A stretch of 18,989 nt of DNA, taken from assembly GCA_024763595.1 (NCBI GenBank), contig JANTFK010000011.1, positions 1 through 18,989 of the forward strand. Direction: 5' to 3'. The notes beneath the pieces are model-generated. The model worked only from the letters and a program-made list of their open reading frames with translations, searched no databases and was not told the origin of the DNA. This DNA comes from Bacteroidales bacterium. Its GTDB lineage: Bacteria; Bacteroidota; Bacteroidia; Bacteroidales; GCA-2748055. This document shows, piece by piece, positions 1 to 7,830 of this stretch (within the stretch, counting starts at the first letter, position 1; every line of letters starts with the position of its first letter). The position numbers and the translations under genes were made by a program.

Positions 1-1
1 C

Positions 2-616
2 ATTATTCAGTTGAAAAATGGCAGGTTGTTAATGCCTGTTTCCCTTCATAAAAGTCCGGGGGGGGTCTGGGGACCGAATTCCGGGAGAGGTACTATTTAT
101 TGTTATTCTTCTGATGACAATGGCCGCACCTGGAGAGGAAGCAAAGATGTTTCGAATCCTGATGGTGTCATATTACAGGAACCGGGTGTGATTGAATTGA
201 AAAACAGTGATATTATGATGTTTATTCGTACAACTGAAGGAGTACAATATTTATCATTTTCAGAAGACAGAGGTGAAACATGGAGCGCCGCTGAGCCCAG
301 CAACATTAAATCACCCTGCTCTCCGGCCTCAATAGCAAGAATTCCATCTACAGGCGACTTGTTAATGGTATGGAATAATAATGGAAAAGATCAAAAACGC
401 ACGCCATTTAACATGGCTATTTCTAAAGATGAAGGGAGAAACTGGGACAATACTAAAACGATTGAAAACGATCCCGATGGCTGGTATTGCTATACAGCTA
501 TCCATTTTACTGATAAAGACGTCTTATTGGGACACTGTGCAGGTAACCGTCCGAAAGGAACAGGCCTGGCTGTCACCCAGATCACAAAACTAGACCTGGA
601 TTGGATTTATAAATAA
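2..616 (+). CDS. Sialidase-like BNR-repeat glycosidase, 3' part (5' end outside window)
   Basis: The reading frame is open from the first bases (codons for Ile-Ile-Gln precede the first possible start), so this is the C-terminal ~204 residues of a longer protein. Three Asp-box motifs (SxDxGxTW type) are visible: SSDDNGRTW, SEDRGETW and SKDEGRNW, the hallmark of the six-bladed sialidase propeller. Features compatible with an active GH33-like enzyme are a Glu in QEPGVIEL, an Arg in FIRTTEG and a Tyr in WYCYTAI, at places resembling the catalytic Glu, second arginine and Tyr nucleophile of sialidases. That alignment was made by eye. The likely role is release of a terminal sialic-acid-like sugar outside the cytoplasm. 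The first Arg (FRIP motif) and any signal peptide lie upstream, unseen. The gene ends 12 nt before the next sialidase-like gene, so the two are probably cotranscribed with the symporter. A non-sialidase BNR_2 glycosidase is the main alternative. Confidence 0.8.
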   Translation: MIQLKNGRLLMPVSLHKSPGGVWGPNSGRGTIYCYSSDDNGRTWRGSKDVSNPDGVILQEPGVIELKNSDIMMFIRTTEGVQYLSFSEDRGETWSAAEPSNIKSPCSPASIARIPSTGDLLMVWNNNGKDQKRTPFNMAISKDEGRNWDNTKTIENDPDGWYCYTAIHFTDKDVLLGHCAGNRPKGTGLAVTQITKLDLDWIYK

Positions 617-628
617 TCACAAAAGAAC

Positions 629-1726
629 ATGAAAACTGGAGTAATCTATCAGAATCCTGCGCCTCATCTAAAAAGCATTCATGCCTATTTCCCTTCAGTT
701 GTGGTTGCAGAAAATGGTGAGATGCTGGCAACAGTCGTTTTGGGAGAAGCTTTTGAAGCTGTTGATATGCACACTTTTCTATTTCGCTCAACTGACGCTG
801 GTGCGACCTGGAAAAATGAAGGAAGGATTTACCCCGGTACACAGAACTATTTAACATCGGATTATGCCCGTATATCCCTGCTCCCCAATGGCGAACTGAT
901 CATACTTATGTTGCGTGCCGACCGGTCCATTCATCCGGATAATGGTCTGACAAACGCTGAGACACTGGGCTTTGTCCCTACCGAGTTTATCACTTTTCGC
1001 TCAAAGGATCATGGCCATACATGGAACGGGCCGGATGTAATCGATTCGCCATTAGGTAATACCCCGCTTGAGCTGTGTTCTCCCATAACTCCGGTGAAAG
1101 ATGGCAGGTGTTTAATACCCACATCAACCTGGAAACATTGGGATGGAACAACCGCTGTTGGTTACAAGATGGGTGCGCTTGTTTCTCACGATCATGGTAA
1201 AAGCTGGCCGGAATATATCAATGTTATGGTTGATCCGAAGCAGGAAATCCAGTACTGGGAATCTAAAATAATTGAGTTATCAGATCATCGGTTGTTAACT
1301 GTTGCATGGGCTTACAATCACGTTACCAAAAAAGACCTTCCAAATCAGTTTGTACTGAGCAGTGATGGTGGTAAAAGCTGGTCAATACCACAATCCACAG
1401 GCCTTTCAGGACAGACCCTAACCCCGTCCCTGCTTGACAATGGTCGCATCCTCAGTGTTTACCGCCGAATGGATAAACCGGGACTCTGGGCGAATATATC
1501 CCGGATTGAAGATGACCGATGGATCAATGAAAGCAGTGAACCACTCTGGGGCCAGAATGTAGCTGGCCTGACCGGAGCAGGGGATAATATGTCACATTTA
1601 TTCAATGTCTTAAAATTCGGTGCTCCCTGCATTACCAGGTTGCCGGATGGAACAATTTTCATCGCTTTTTGGGGTGAAGAGAAATGTATATCGGTGATTC
1701 GGTGGTTTAAATTAATGGGAGTTTAA
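629..1726 (+). CDS. Sialidase family protein (BNR repeats), divergent
   Basis: The 365-residue protein has four Asp boxes at about residues 54-61 (STDAGATW), 125-132 (SKDHGHTW), 186-193 (SHDHGKSW) and 244-251 (SSDGGKSW), giving a BNR/sialidase propeller (BNR_2-like). No signal peptide is seen at the chosen ATG, so it may act in the cytoplasm or leave by another route. Unlike classic GH33 enzymes, the N-terminal strand reads AYFPSVVV where an FRIP arginine motif is expected, and the residues after YWESKIIEL lack the usual arginine. Glu211 in that segment could still be a catalytic acid. It follows the upstream sialidase-like gene by 12 nt and ends 2 nt before the symporter start, so it belongs to the same transcription unit. 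Substrate specificity cannot be read from the sequence. It could be a lyase or hydrolase of another acidic sugar, or a non-catalytic partner. Confidence 0.82.
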   Translation: MKTGVIYQNPAPHLKSIHAYFPSVVVAENGEMLATVVLGEAFEAVDMHTFLFRSTDAGATWKNEGRIYPGTQNYLTSDYARISLLPNGELIILMLRADRSIHPDNGLTNAETLGFVPTEFITFRSKDHGHTWNGPDVIDSPLGNTPLELCSPITPVKDGRCLIPTSTWKHWDGTTAVGYKMGALVSHDHGKSWPEYINVMVDPKQEIQYWESKIIELSDHRLLTVAWAYNHVTKKDLPNQFVLSSDGGKSWSIPQSTGLSGQTLTPSLLDNGRILSVYRRMDKPGLWANISRIEDDRWINESSEPLWGQNVAGLTGAGDNMSHLFNVLKFGAPCITRLPDGTIFIAFWGEEKCISVIRWFKLMGV

Positions 1727-1728
1727 TA

Positions 1729-4203
1729 ATGAGTTTCATTCACTTACGGCTAAAATCAATTCTTATCTTTTTGTTGATCATGCCCGGAGGACTTGTTCCT
1801 TTAGTAAATGCATGGTCTGTTGAAGATCCTCAGGCAAATGAAAGGCGGGAGCGCTGTCTTGAAATTCTTCACGAAGCCGTGGTTTCCGATGATAATTTCT
1901 GGATGAATGTTCATGCTGCGGAAGCGTTGATTTACAATGTTTATCCGGATGGTGTAGAAGCGTATTTTATAAGTCTGGAAGATGATCCGCGCAGCAATAT
2001 GATCGGAATATCCCGGGTATTGGCAAGGTTGAACAAAAAAGATGCGGTGAAGTATCAAAAATATATCCATCAAATCCGGGATCTGTTTTTGAATTCGGAT
2101 TCTCTGAACCAGAGAATTGGCGCACTGGAAAGCCTGGGGAAACTTGGTTACAGTGAACCCCTTCCTGAAATCCTGCGACTCGCCAAAGAAGGCGAAAGCG
2201 GGCTAAAAACATTTTCCCTCTGGATACTTGCAAACTCCGGCGATGTGCATGATGAAGACAGACTGGCTGAACTACTCAATTCAGAAGAACCGGGGGAGTA
2301 TGGTTATGCAGCCTATGCATTGCGTTTTTTGGAGAATATTAGTTCTGATAATTATGCCCGTCTAGAAGCATGCGCAAACAGGCTTGCCAAAGATGCCCCA
2401 AGCAGGGTGTATGTTTTAAGTGCATTATTTGTTCATTCACCTCAGGAGCGTAAAAATATAACGAAAGCTGAGTTACTTGCTTATATACATGGTGATAAAA
2501 GTGAGCGGTATGAGGTTGGCCAGGCTCTCGCCATAAGCGGAACTGCATCAGATATTCAAATTCTCGAACAACTCCTTAACGATCCCGATATGGATGTACA
2601 GGTGAGTGCAGCCAATGCGCTTCTCAGGATCGAGCGCCGCACTAACCGGGGGTTACTTTGGCTGGACTGGACAGTGATGGTTCTTTACCTTTTTCTGATG
2701 CTTGGTATTGGGTGGTATTTTTTCAAGAAACAAAAAACCAGCGAAGACTATTTAGTCGGCGGGCGTCGAATAAATTCATTCGTTTCAGGTATTTCCCTGT
2801 TCGCCTCTTTTTTTAGCACCATCTCCTTTCTTGCTCTTGCAGGTGAAGTAATTAAGCATGGACCGCTCATTGTTATTGTTATGATCGTTAGTTTCCCTGT
2901 AATATATCTGATCACCGCTTATTTTCTCATTCCGTTATTTATGAAACTTCCCATAACGAGCGCATATCAAATCCTTGAAAAACCGCTTGGTCGTGGTGTT
3001 CGAATGGCTGGCTCTATTATTTTCTTGTTAACCAGGTTTGTATGGATGGCACTTTTGATTTTTCTCACTTCCAAAGCGCTTGTGGTCATGTTTGATTGGG
3101 ACAACAGGTTTATTCTCTATATTTCACTACTTTCCGGAATCATCACAGTTATCTATTCAACCATGGGTGGGTTGCGCGCTGTGGTGACAACAGATGTAAT
3201 CCAATTTTTCATCTTGCTGTTTGGGGCTGTGGTCACGATCGTATTTATAACGCTGGATATGCGGGGAACCGGAGGCTGGATTCCTGCCGAATGGGCGCCA
3301 AACTGGGACAAGCTTGTACTCTTTAGCTGGAGTCCTTATATACGCTTAACTATTGTTTTTACTTTTATACATACCATTAGTTGGTGGGTGAGTACTGCAG
3401 GCTCAGATCAAATGGCCATTCAGCGATTTATTGCCACCCGCGATGTTAAAGCGGCCCGGCGTACATTTCTGACTTCACAGATTGGAGAAAAGATACTTTT
3501 CTTTATTCTCATGTGTGTAGGTTTTGCGCTATTGGGATTTTATCGCACAAATCCAAACTTTATCCCGGATGGTAAAGATCTTATTACCGATGCAGATTTT
3601 CTCTTCCCACATTTTATTGCAAATCATCTTCCTGTAGGGATTGCTGGAATTGTGATTGCGGCGCTTTTCTCAGCGGCAATGTCCAGTCTTTCTTCGGGAA
3701 TTAATGCAACGGCAGCCGTAATTACTACTGACATTATTCCCCGGTTGAGAATAAAAGTACAAAATATTGATAAGCTTAAACTGGCACGATGGAGTAGTGT
3801 TTTGATAGGATTGCTGGTGGTTGCCGTCAGTACTACCATGGAATATGTGCCGGGCAATATTACAGAAGTGACCGCTAAAACCAATGGCGTTTTTGTAGCC
3901 CCGCTTTTTAATCTGTTTTTCATGGCCCTGTTTGTGCGTTATGCAACCCCTTTCGGAACCGTAATGGGTTCAATTTACGGGATTGCTGTGGCCGTGCTTA
4001 TTGCTTTTTGGGATCTGCTCACAGGTCAGCCCGGTGTAACATTTCTGTGGATTACACCGGCATCCCTTGTGGTTTCGGTGGGTTTAAGCATGCTTTTCAG
4101 CCTGATCCCTTTAAAGGGAAAGGGATGGAAAACTAATTTGGTATGGAGTATTATACTTATATGCCCGATTGTTTTGGGTTATCTGTTTATAGTGAATATA
4201 TAA
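1729..4203 (+). CDS. HEAT-repeat-like domain fused to sodium:solute symporter (SSS family)
   Basis: The 824-residue inner-membrane protein has three parts. Residues 1-28 look like a signal peptide (hydrophobic stretch ending VNA before Trp29). Residues ~35-302 form helical pairs reminiscent of HEAT/PBS repeats, for example around 126-140 and 261-302 (DMDVQVSAANALLRIE is typical). Residues ~311-824 are a sodium:solute symporter with about 13-14 membrane segments, the YLVGGRR motif after the first helix, the SSS signature region YSTMGGLRAV near 475-485, and SAAMSSLSSG near 648-657, where SSS members coordinate sodium. SSS proteins of the vSGLT type have a periplasmic N-terminus, so the fused domain should be periplasmic. 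The start lies 2 nt after the preceding stop, which implies translational coupling. From context it probably imports the sugar released by the two sialidase-like proteins. SSS members also carry other solutes, so the substrate is inferred only. Confidence 0.88.
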   Translation: MSFIHLRLKSILIFLLIMPGGLVPLVNAWSVEDPQANERRERCLEILHEAVVSDDNFWMNVHAAEALIYNVYPDGVEAYFISLEDDPRSNMIGISRVLARLNKKDAVKYQKYIHQIRDLFLNSDSLNQRIGALESLGKLGYSEPLPEILRLAKEGESGLKTFSLWILANSGDVHDEDRLAELLNSEEPGEYGYAAYALRFLENISSDNYARLEACANRLAKDAPSRVYVLSALFVHSPQERKNITKAELLAYIHGDKSERYEVGQALAISGTASDIQILEQLLNDPDMDVQVSAANALLRIERRTNRGLLWLDWTVMVLYLFLMLGIGWYFFKKQKTSEDYLVGGRRINSFVSGISLFASFFSTISFLALAGEVIKHGPLIVIVMIVSFPVIYLITAYFLIPLFMKLPITSAYQILEKPLGRGVRMAGSIIFLLTRFVWMALLIFLTSKALVVMFDWDNRFILYISLLSGIITVIYSTMGGLRAVVTTDVIQFFILLFGAVVTIVFITLDMRGTGGWIPAEWAPNWDKLVLFSWSPYIRLTIVFTFIHTISWWVSTAGSDQMAIQRFIATRDVKAARRTFLTSQIGEKILFFILMCVGFALLGFYRTNPNFIPDGKDLITDADFLFPHFIANHLPVGIAGIVIAALFSAAMSSLSSGINATAAVITTDIIPRLRIKVQNIDKLKLARWSSVLIGLLVVAVSTTMEYVPGNITEVTAKTNGVFVAPLFNLFFMALFVRYATPFGTVMGSIYGIAVAVLIAFWDLLTGQPGVTFLWITPASLVVSVGLSMLFSLIPLKGKGWKTNLVWSIILICPIVLGYLFIVNI

Positions 4204-4294
4204 CCTTAAGTCAATGGAGCCGGCATTTGGACTCTCCCAAAAATTTTTCTGAATCTTGCGCGCGCATTAGCTGAGTTTAAGGTTTCCCATAGCG

Positions 4295-4323
4295 AGCCGG
4301 GGGTTGCCGGGGGTTGCCGGGGG
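4295..4323. repeat. G-rich tandem repeat, 10-bp unit TTGCCGGGGG
   Basis: Two exact copies of TTGCCGGGGG (4304-4313 and 4314-4323) are preceded by a partial copy AGCCGGGGG (4295-4303), giving about 2.9 units. Three runs of five G occur on the + strand with 5-nt spacers, followed by a GG two bases later. With only three long runs a three-tier intramolecular quadruplex is not complete. Function is unknown. Confidence 0.75.
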
Positions 4324-4426
4324 ATGGCGAGCATAATTGGGATAACCGGCACTGATCTGCTGCTTCGGTCTGTAACACAGAAAAGTCAAAACGATTTATT
4401 GGGAACTCCAAAGCCCTTAATTCCTC

Positions 4427-4441
4427 CGGTCTTCAAGACCG
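4427..4441. promoter_or_regulatory. 15-nt palindrome upstream of ssb, possible operator
   Basis: CGGTCTT and AAGACCG are exact inverted repeats around a single central C, ending 50 nt before the ssb start codon. The size and symmetry suit a dimeric regulator, but no known operator is recognised. As an RNA hairpin it would have a very tight loop. Confidence 0.3.
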
Positions 4442-4491
4442 ATATCCTCACGGTATAGCACATAAACCCATGTAACTAAATCTTGAGCATT

Positions 4492-4851
4492 ATGAAATAC
4501 GGAGTAAACAGAGTGACGCTGGTAGGTAATGTGGGGGAGGACCCCAGGGTATCGGAACGGGACGGGGAGGCCTTTGTGGCTAACTTCCCCCTGGCAACCA
4601 ATGAAGTATGGCGCGATAAGGAGGGTGAAGAGATACGCCGGACGGAGTGGCACCGGATCGTGGTTTGGAACAGGGCTGCTGCAATTGTAAAGCAGCATGT
4701 ACACAAAGGAGATGCCCTCTACGTGGAAGGAAAGATCTCTACGAACAGTTGGGATGATAAGGAGGGGAATAAACATTACAGCACAGAGATCATCTGTGAT
4801 AATTTCCTCTTCCTCTCACCAAAGAATGCAGAAACGCCCGTTGAGGCATAG
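4492..4851 (+). CDS. ssb: Single-stranded DNA-binding protein, short form
   Basis: The 119-residue protein is almost entirely one OB fold. It opens with NRVTLVGNVGEDPRV, has the typical SSB core TEWHRIVVWN near residues 51-60, and continues with the LYVEGKI strand and a DNFLFLSP strand near 103-110. Conserved aromatics that stack on ssDNA (Trp40, Trp53, Trp59) are present. It binds and protects ssDNA, normally as a tetramer, in replication and repair. The chain stops about ten residues after the OB fold and ends in PVEA. It lacks the flexible linker and acidic DDDIPF-like tip that recruits partner proteins in canonical SSB. The ATG at 4492 is preferred over an in-frame TTG at 4483. It is transcribed towards gcvP with a 36-nt gap. 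Probably it is an accessory or paralogous SSB, with a tailed copy elsewhere. Confidence 0.9.
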   Translation: MKYGVNRVTLVGNVGEDPRVSERDGEAFVANFPLATNEVWRDKEGEEIRRTEWHRIVVWNRAAAIVKQHVHKGDALYVEGKISTNSWDDKEGNKHYSTEIICDNFLFLSPKNAETPVEA

Positions 4852-4887
4852 CCTGCAGCTGGCCTTTCCCGGGTTGAACGGATCGGT

Positions 4888-7758
4888 TTAGTCCCTGTAT
4901 TCCTCCAGGGGTGCGCAGGAGCAGACCAGGTGCCGGTCGCCGTAACCTTCGTTGATACGACTTACCGGAGGCCAGAATTTGTTCTCCGCGACCCAGGGCA
5001 GCGGGAAGGCGGCCCTGGCCCTGGAGTAGGAGCGGTCCCATTCATCTTTTAACAGCACCTCTGCAGTATGTGGTGCATTCCTGAGAACCGATCCTTCAGC
5101 ATGTTGTTTACCTTCTGAGATATCCATGATATCCCTGTGGATATCGATCATGGCCTGAATAAAACGGTCCAGTTCGGCTTTTGATTCGCTCTCGGTAGGT
5201 TCCATCATCAGGGTTCCATGTACCGGGAAGGAGAGGGTGGGGGCATGAAAGCCGTAATCCATCAGTCGTTTGGCAATATCTGCTTCCGTGATACCAGCCA
5301 GTGCTTTGAATTTCCTGCAGTCGATGATCATCTCATGGGCCACAAAACCTTCGCTCCCGGTATAGAGAATGTCATAGTAATCCTTTAGTGATGCTGACAC
5401 ATAATTGGCGCTCAGGATAGCCATGCGGGTGGATTCGGTAAGCCCCTTCGCTCCCAGCATCCTGATGTAAGCGTGGGAGATGGCAAGCACACCGGCACTA
5501 CCGTAGGGGGCTGCCGCTACACTGTGTATCCCTTTCATACCGCCAGTCTCCACCAGGGGATGGGATGGAAGGAACTCAACCAGGTGACTGGCTACGCTGA
5601 TGGGCCCTACTCCGGGCCCGCCTCCGCCATGGGGGATGGCAAAGGTTTTGTGCAGGTTGAGGTGGCACACATCGGCTCCGATATGGGCCGGGCTGGTCAG
5701 GCCGACCTGGGCATTCATATTGGCTCCGTCCATATATACCTGTCCCCCGTGATCATGAACGATCCCGATAATTTCCCGGATATTATCTTCAAAAACCCCG
5801 TGGGTGGAGGGGTATGTGATCATGATGGCAGAGAGTGCCTCACTGTGGGTTTCAGCCAGGTCTTTCAGGTGGGCAGTATCGATATTCCCCCTGTCATCAC
5901 AATTTACCACTTTCACATCCAGTCCGGCCATTACCGCACTGGCTGGATTTGTCCCGTGGGCCGAGGCGGGGATCAATACCACATTCCGCCGTGCATCGCC
6001 CCGGTCCCTGTGATAGGCCTGGATGACCATAAGCCCGGTATATTCTCCGGTTGCACCCGAGTTGGGTTGAAAGGAGATGGTCTCAAAACCGGTTATCTCT
6101 TTCAGATAGTATTCCAGTTCATTGATCAGCTGGTGGTAGCCCTCAGACTGGTTGATGGGTACAAAAGGATGAAGCGAGGCAAATTCAGGCCAGCTCACGG
6201 CCATTAACTGGGAGACGGCATTCAGTTTCATGGTACAGGATCCAAGGGAGATCATGGAGTGGGTCAGGGAAATATCCTTTTTCTCCAGCATTCTGATGTA
6301 CCGCATCATATCGGTCTCTGACCGGTAAAGCTGAAAGGTCTTCTGAAGCAGGAACGGGCTTTTCCTGAGAAATACCTGGTTGAATGCGATGGCAGGTTCC
6401 AGTTCCTCCATGAGGTGGATACCTTTTTTGACGTTTATGGAAAAGATCTCCAGGATCTGGTTCAGTTTTTCCTCATCTATAGTCTCGTCGGTAGAGAGCT
6501 GCACAAAATGATCATCCGGATAGTAGAAGTTGACCAGATGCTCTTCAGCAATTTCCCTGAGACCGGCTGAGGATGTGCCTTCCGGCATCCGGATCAGCAG
6601 TGTGTCAAAAAAGTCCTGGTGAACCACGTCATATCCGAGCTCTTTCAACCGGGATGCCAGGTAAGCAGCTCCCGTATGGATATTGGATGCTATCCGCTTT
6701 AATCCTTCGGGCCCGTGATAGACGGCATACATCCCTGCCATGCTGGCAAGCAGTGCCTGGGCGGTGCAAATATTGGAAGTGGCCCTTTCCCGTTTGATAT
6801 GCTGTTCGCGTGTTTGCAGTGCCATTCGAAGGGCAGGTTTCTCGTTTACGTCAATGGAGATACCGATGATACGTCCGGGGATATTCCTTTTATAGCGCTC
6901 ACTGGTAGCAAAATAGGCTGCATGCGGTCCGCCAAAAAAGAGGGGGATCCCGAAACGCTGGGTAGATCCCACCACCACATCTGCACCCCACTCCCCGGGA
7001 GGCGTAAGCAGGACCAGGCTCAAGAGATCTGCTGCTACAGCCACTGCAATCTCCTTTTCATGGGCCGACCCGGTAAACATCCGGTAGTTCCTGATCTCCC
7101 CGTCGGCAGCCGGATACTGGATAAGGGCTCCAAACAGGGTGTTGTCCAGCTCAAACTCGTTGTATGAATCAAAAACAAGTTCAATGCCCAGCGGTTCGGC
7201 TCTGTTCATCAATACATCTTTTGTTTGCGGGAAGATGTTGTTGTCCACGAAGAACCTGGTTCTGCCTTCCTTCACAGCCTGACGTGGACGGGCATGATAG
7301 AGCATGATCATTGCTTCGGCAGCAGCAGAGGATTCGTCCAGCAGCGATGCATTGGCTATTTCCATACCTGTGAGGTCCATCACCATGGTCTGGAAATTGA
7401 GGAGGGCTTCCAGTCTTCCCTGTGAAATTTCAGCCTGGTAAGGTGTGTATGAGGTATACCAGTTCGGGTTTTCCAGGATGTTGCGCTGGATGACCGGCGG
7501 GAGTATGGCATTGTAATACCCCAGTCCCAAATAAGTCCTGAATAATTTATTTTTGCCCGCAATCTCCCGCATCTTGGACAGGTAAGCGAATTCATCCAGC
7601 GGCTCGGGGAGTTTCATGACCGGGTTGTTCAGAATGGCTGAAGGGACAGTCCTGGCCACCAGCTCGTCTAAAGTAGTTACGCCGATTGTATCCAGCATTT
7701 CACGGATCCCGGGCTCCTTGGGACCTATATGACGTTGACTAAATTGATCAGATTTCAT
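4888..7758 (-). CDS. gcvP: Glycine dehydrogenase (decarboxylating), P-protein of the glycine cleavage system
   Basis: The 956-residue cytoplasmic PLP enzyme decarboxylates glycine and passes the aminomethyl group to the lipoyl arm of GcvH. It is the one-chain form with both P-protein halves: the N-terminal half starts FSQRHIGP and contains YTPYQAEISQGRLEALLNFQ, and the C-terminal half carries PNSGATGEY, PASAHGTNPASA and the PLP-binding lysine in HKTFAIPHGGGGPG (Lys704 with this start). Length matches the family. The frame extends to a TTG at 7788, but that codon lies inside a promoter-like box, and the ATG at 7758 begins just before the conserved FSQRHIGP, so 7758 was chosen. gcvT, gcvH and lpd are not in the window. 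It points the same way as the upstream MBL gene, 72 nt away, and probably has its own promoter. Confidence 0.97.
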   Translation of the reverse strand: MKSDQFSQRHIGPKEPGIREMLDTIGVTTLDELVARTVPSAILNNPVMKLPEPLDEFAYLSKMREIAGKNKLFRTYLGLGYYNAILPPVIQRNILENPNWYTSYTPYQAEISQGRLEALLNFQTMVMDLTGMEIANASLLDESSAAAEAMIMLYHARPRQAVKEGRTRFFVDNNIFPQTKDVLMNRAEPLGIELVFDSYNEFELDNTLFGALIQYPAADGEIRNYRMFTGSAHEKEIAVAVAADLLSLVLLTPPGEWGADVVVGSTQRFGIPLFFGGPHAAYFATSERYKRNIPGRIIGISIDVNEKPALRMALQTREQHIKRERATSNICTAQALLASMAGMYAVYHGPEGLKRIASNIHTGAAYLASRLKELGYDVVHQDFFDTLLIRMPEGTSSAGLREIAEEHLVNFYYPDDHFVQLSTDETIDEEKLNQILEIFSINVKKGIHLMEELEPAIAFNQVFLRKSPFLLQKTFQLYRSETDMMRYIRMLEKKDISLTHSMISLGSCTMKLNAVSQLMAVSWPEFASLHPFVPINQSEGYHQLINELEYYLKEITGFETISFQPNSGATGEYTGLMVIQAYHRDRGDARRNVVLIPASAHGTNPASAVMAGLDVKVVNCDDRGNIDTAHLKDLAETHSEALSAIMITYPSTHGVFEDNIREIIGIVHDHGGQVYMDGANMNAQVGLTSPAHIGADVCHLNLHKTFAIPHGGGGPGVGPISVASHLVEFLPSHPLVETGGMKGIHSVAAAPYGSAGVLAISHAYIRMLGAKGLTESTRMAILSANYVSASLKDYYDILYTGSEGFVAHEMIIDCRKFKALAGITEADIAKRLMDYGFHAPTLSFPVHGTLMMEPTESESKAELDRFIQAMIDIHRDIMDISEGKQHAEGSVLRNAPHTAEVLLKDEWDRSYSRARAAFPLPWVAENKFWPPVSRINEGYGDRHLVCSCAPLEEYRD

Positions 7759-7785
7759 ACGGCAACAATATGTTGATTGGAAGCG

Positions 7786-7793
7786 CAAATATA
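7786..7793 (-). promoter_or_regulatory. Bacteroidota-type -7 promoter box for gcvP
   Basis: On the - strand these bases read TATATTTG, an exact match to the Bacteroidota -7 consensus TAnnTTTG. The predicted transcription start, about 6 nt on, leaves a leader of roughly 20 nt before the gcvP ATG at 7758. No good -33 TTTG box is seen at the usual distance (only GTTT 16-19 nt upstream). No glycine riboswitch fits in the 72-nt gap. Confidence 0.5.
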
Positions 7794-7830
7794 CTGAATG
7801 AAGTGAGGAAACGGGTTCATCTGAACCATG

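Larger units (their letters stand above)
4204..4491. other. Gene-free spacer with palindromes and G-rich repeat
   Basis: No credible coding frame was found in these 288 bases. The segment holds a 10-nt A5T5 palindrome (4239-4248), a 10-nt alternating palindrome TGCGCGCGCA (4257-4266), a G-rich tandem repeat (4295-4323) and a 15-nt interrupted palindrome (4427-4441). No clear rho-independent terminator follows the symporter gene, and no full TAnnTTTG promoter precedes ssb. The spacer sits where base composition rises from the AT-rich sialidase locus to the more GC-rich housekeeping genes, so it may be an insertion boundary. That is inference. Confidence 0.6.

Noticed and set aside
4299..4327. 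G-quadruplex
   Set aside because: Only three G5 runs are present and the fourth run is a GG. A three-tier intramolecular quadruplex needs four runs of three or more, so this was kept only as a tandem repeat.
4417..4776. Open frame of 119 codons on the - strand opposite ssb
   Set aside because: It overlaps the well-supported SSB gene almost completely and its translation resembles no family.
5473..6207. Long open frame of 244 codons on the + strand inside gcvP
   Set aside because: It is antisense to a strongly conserved gene, has a low-complexity composition with no recognisable domain, and is explained by the codon bias of gcvP.
7759..7788. Extended gcvP start at TTG 7788
   Set aside because: The extra ten residues have no family support and the TTG lies within the TATATTTG box; ATG 7758 directly precedes the conserved N-terminus.
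7814..7827. Inverted repeat GGTTCA-TC-TGAACC before gcvP as a terminator
   Set aside because: The stem is short with a 2-nt centre, and no T-run follows on the - strand, so terminator function is not supported.
7759..7830. Possible glycine riboswitch upstream of gcvP
   Set aside because: The gap is only 72 nt and contains a promoter-like box about 20 nt from the start codon, so there is no room for the aptamer.
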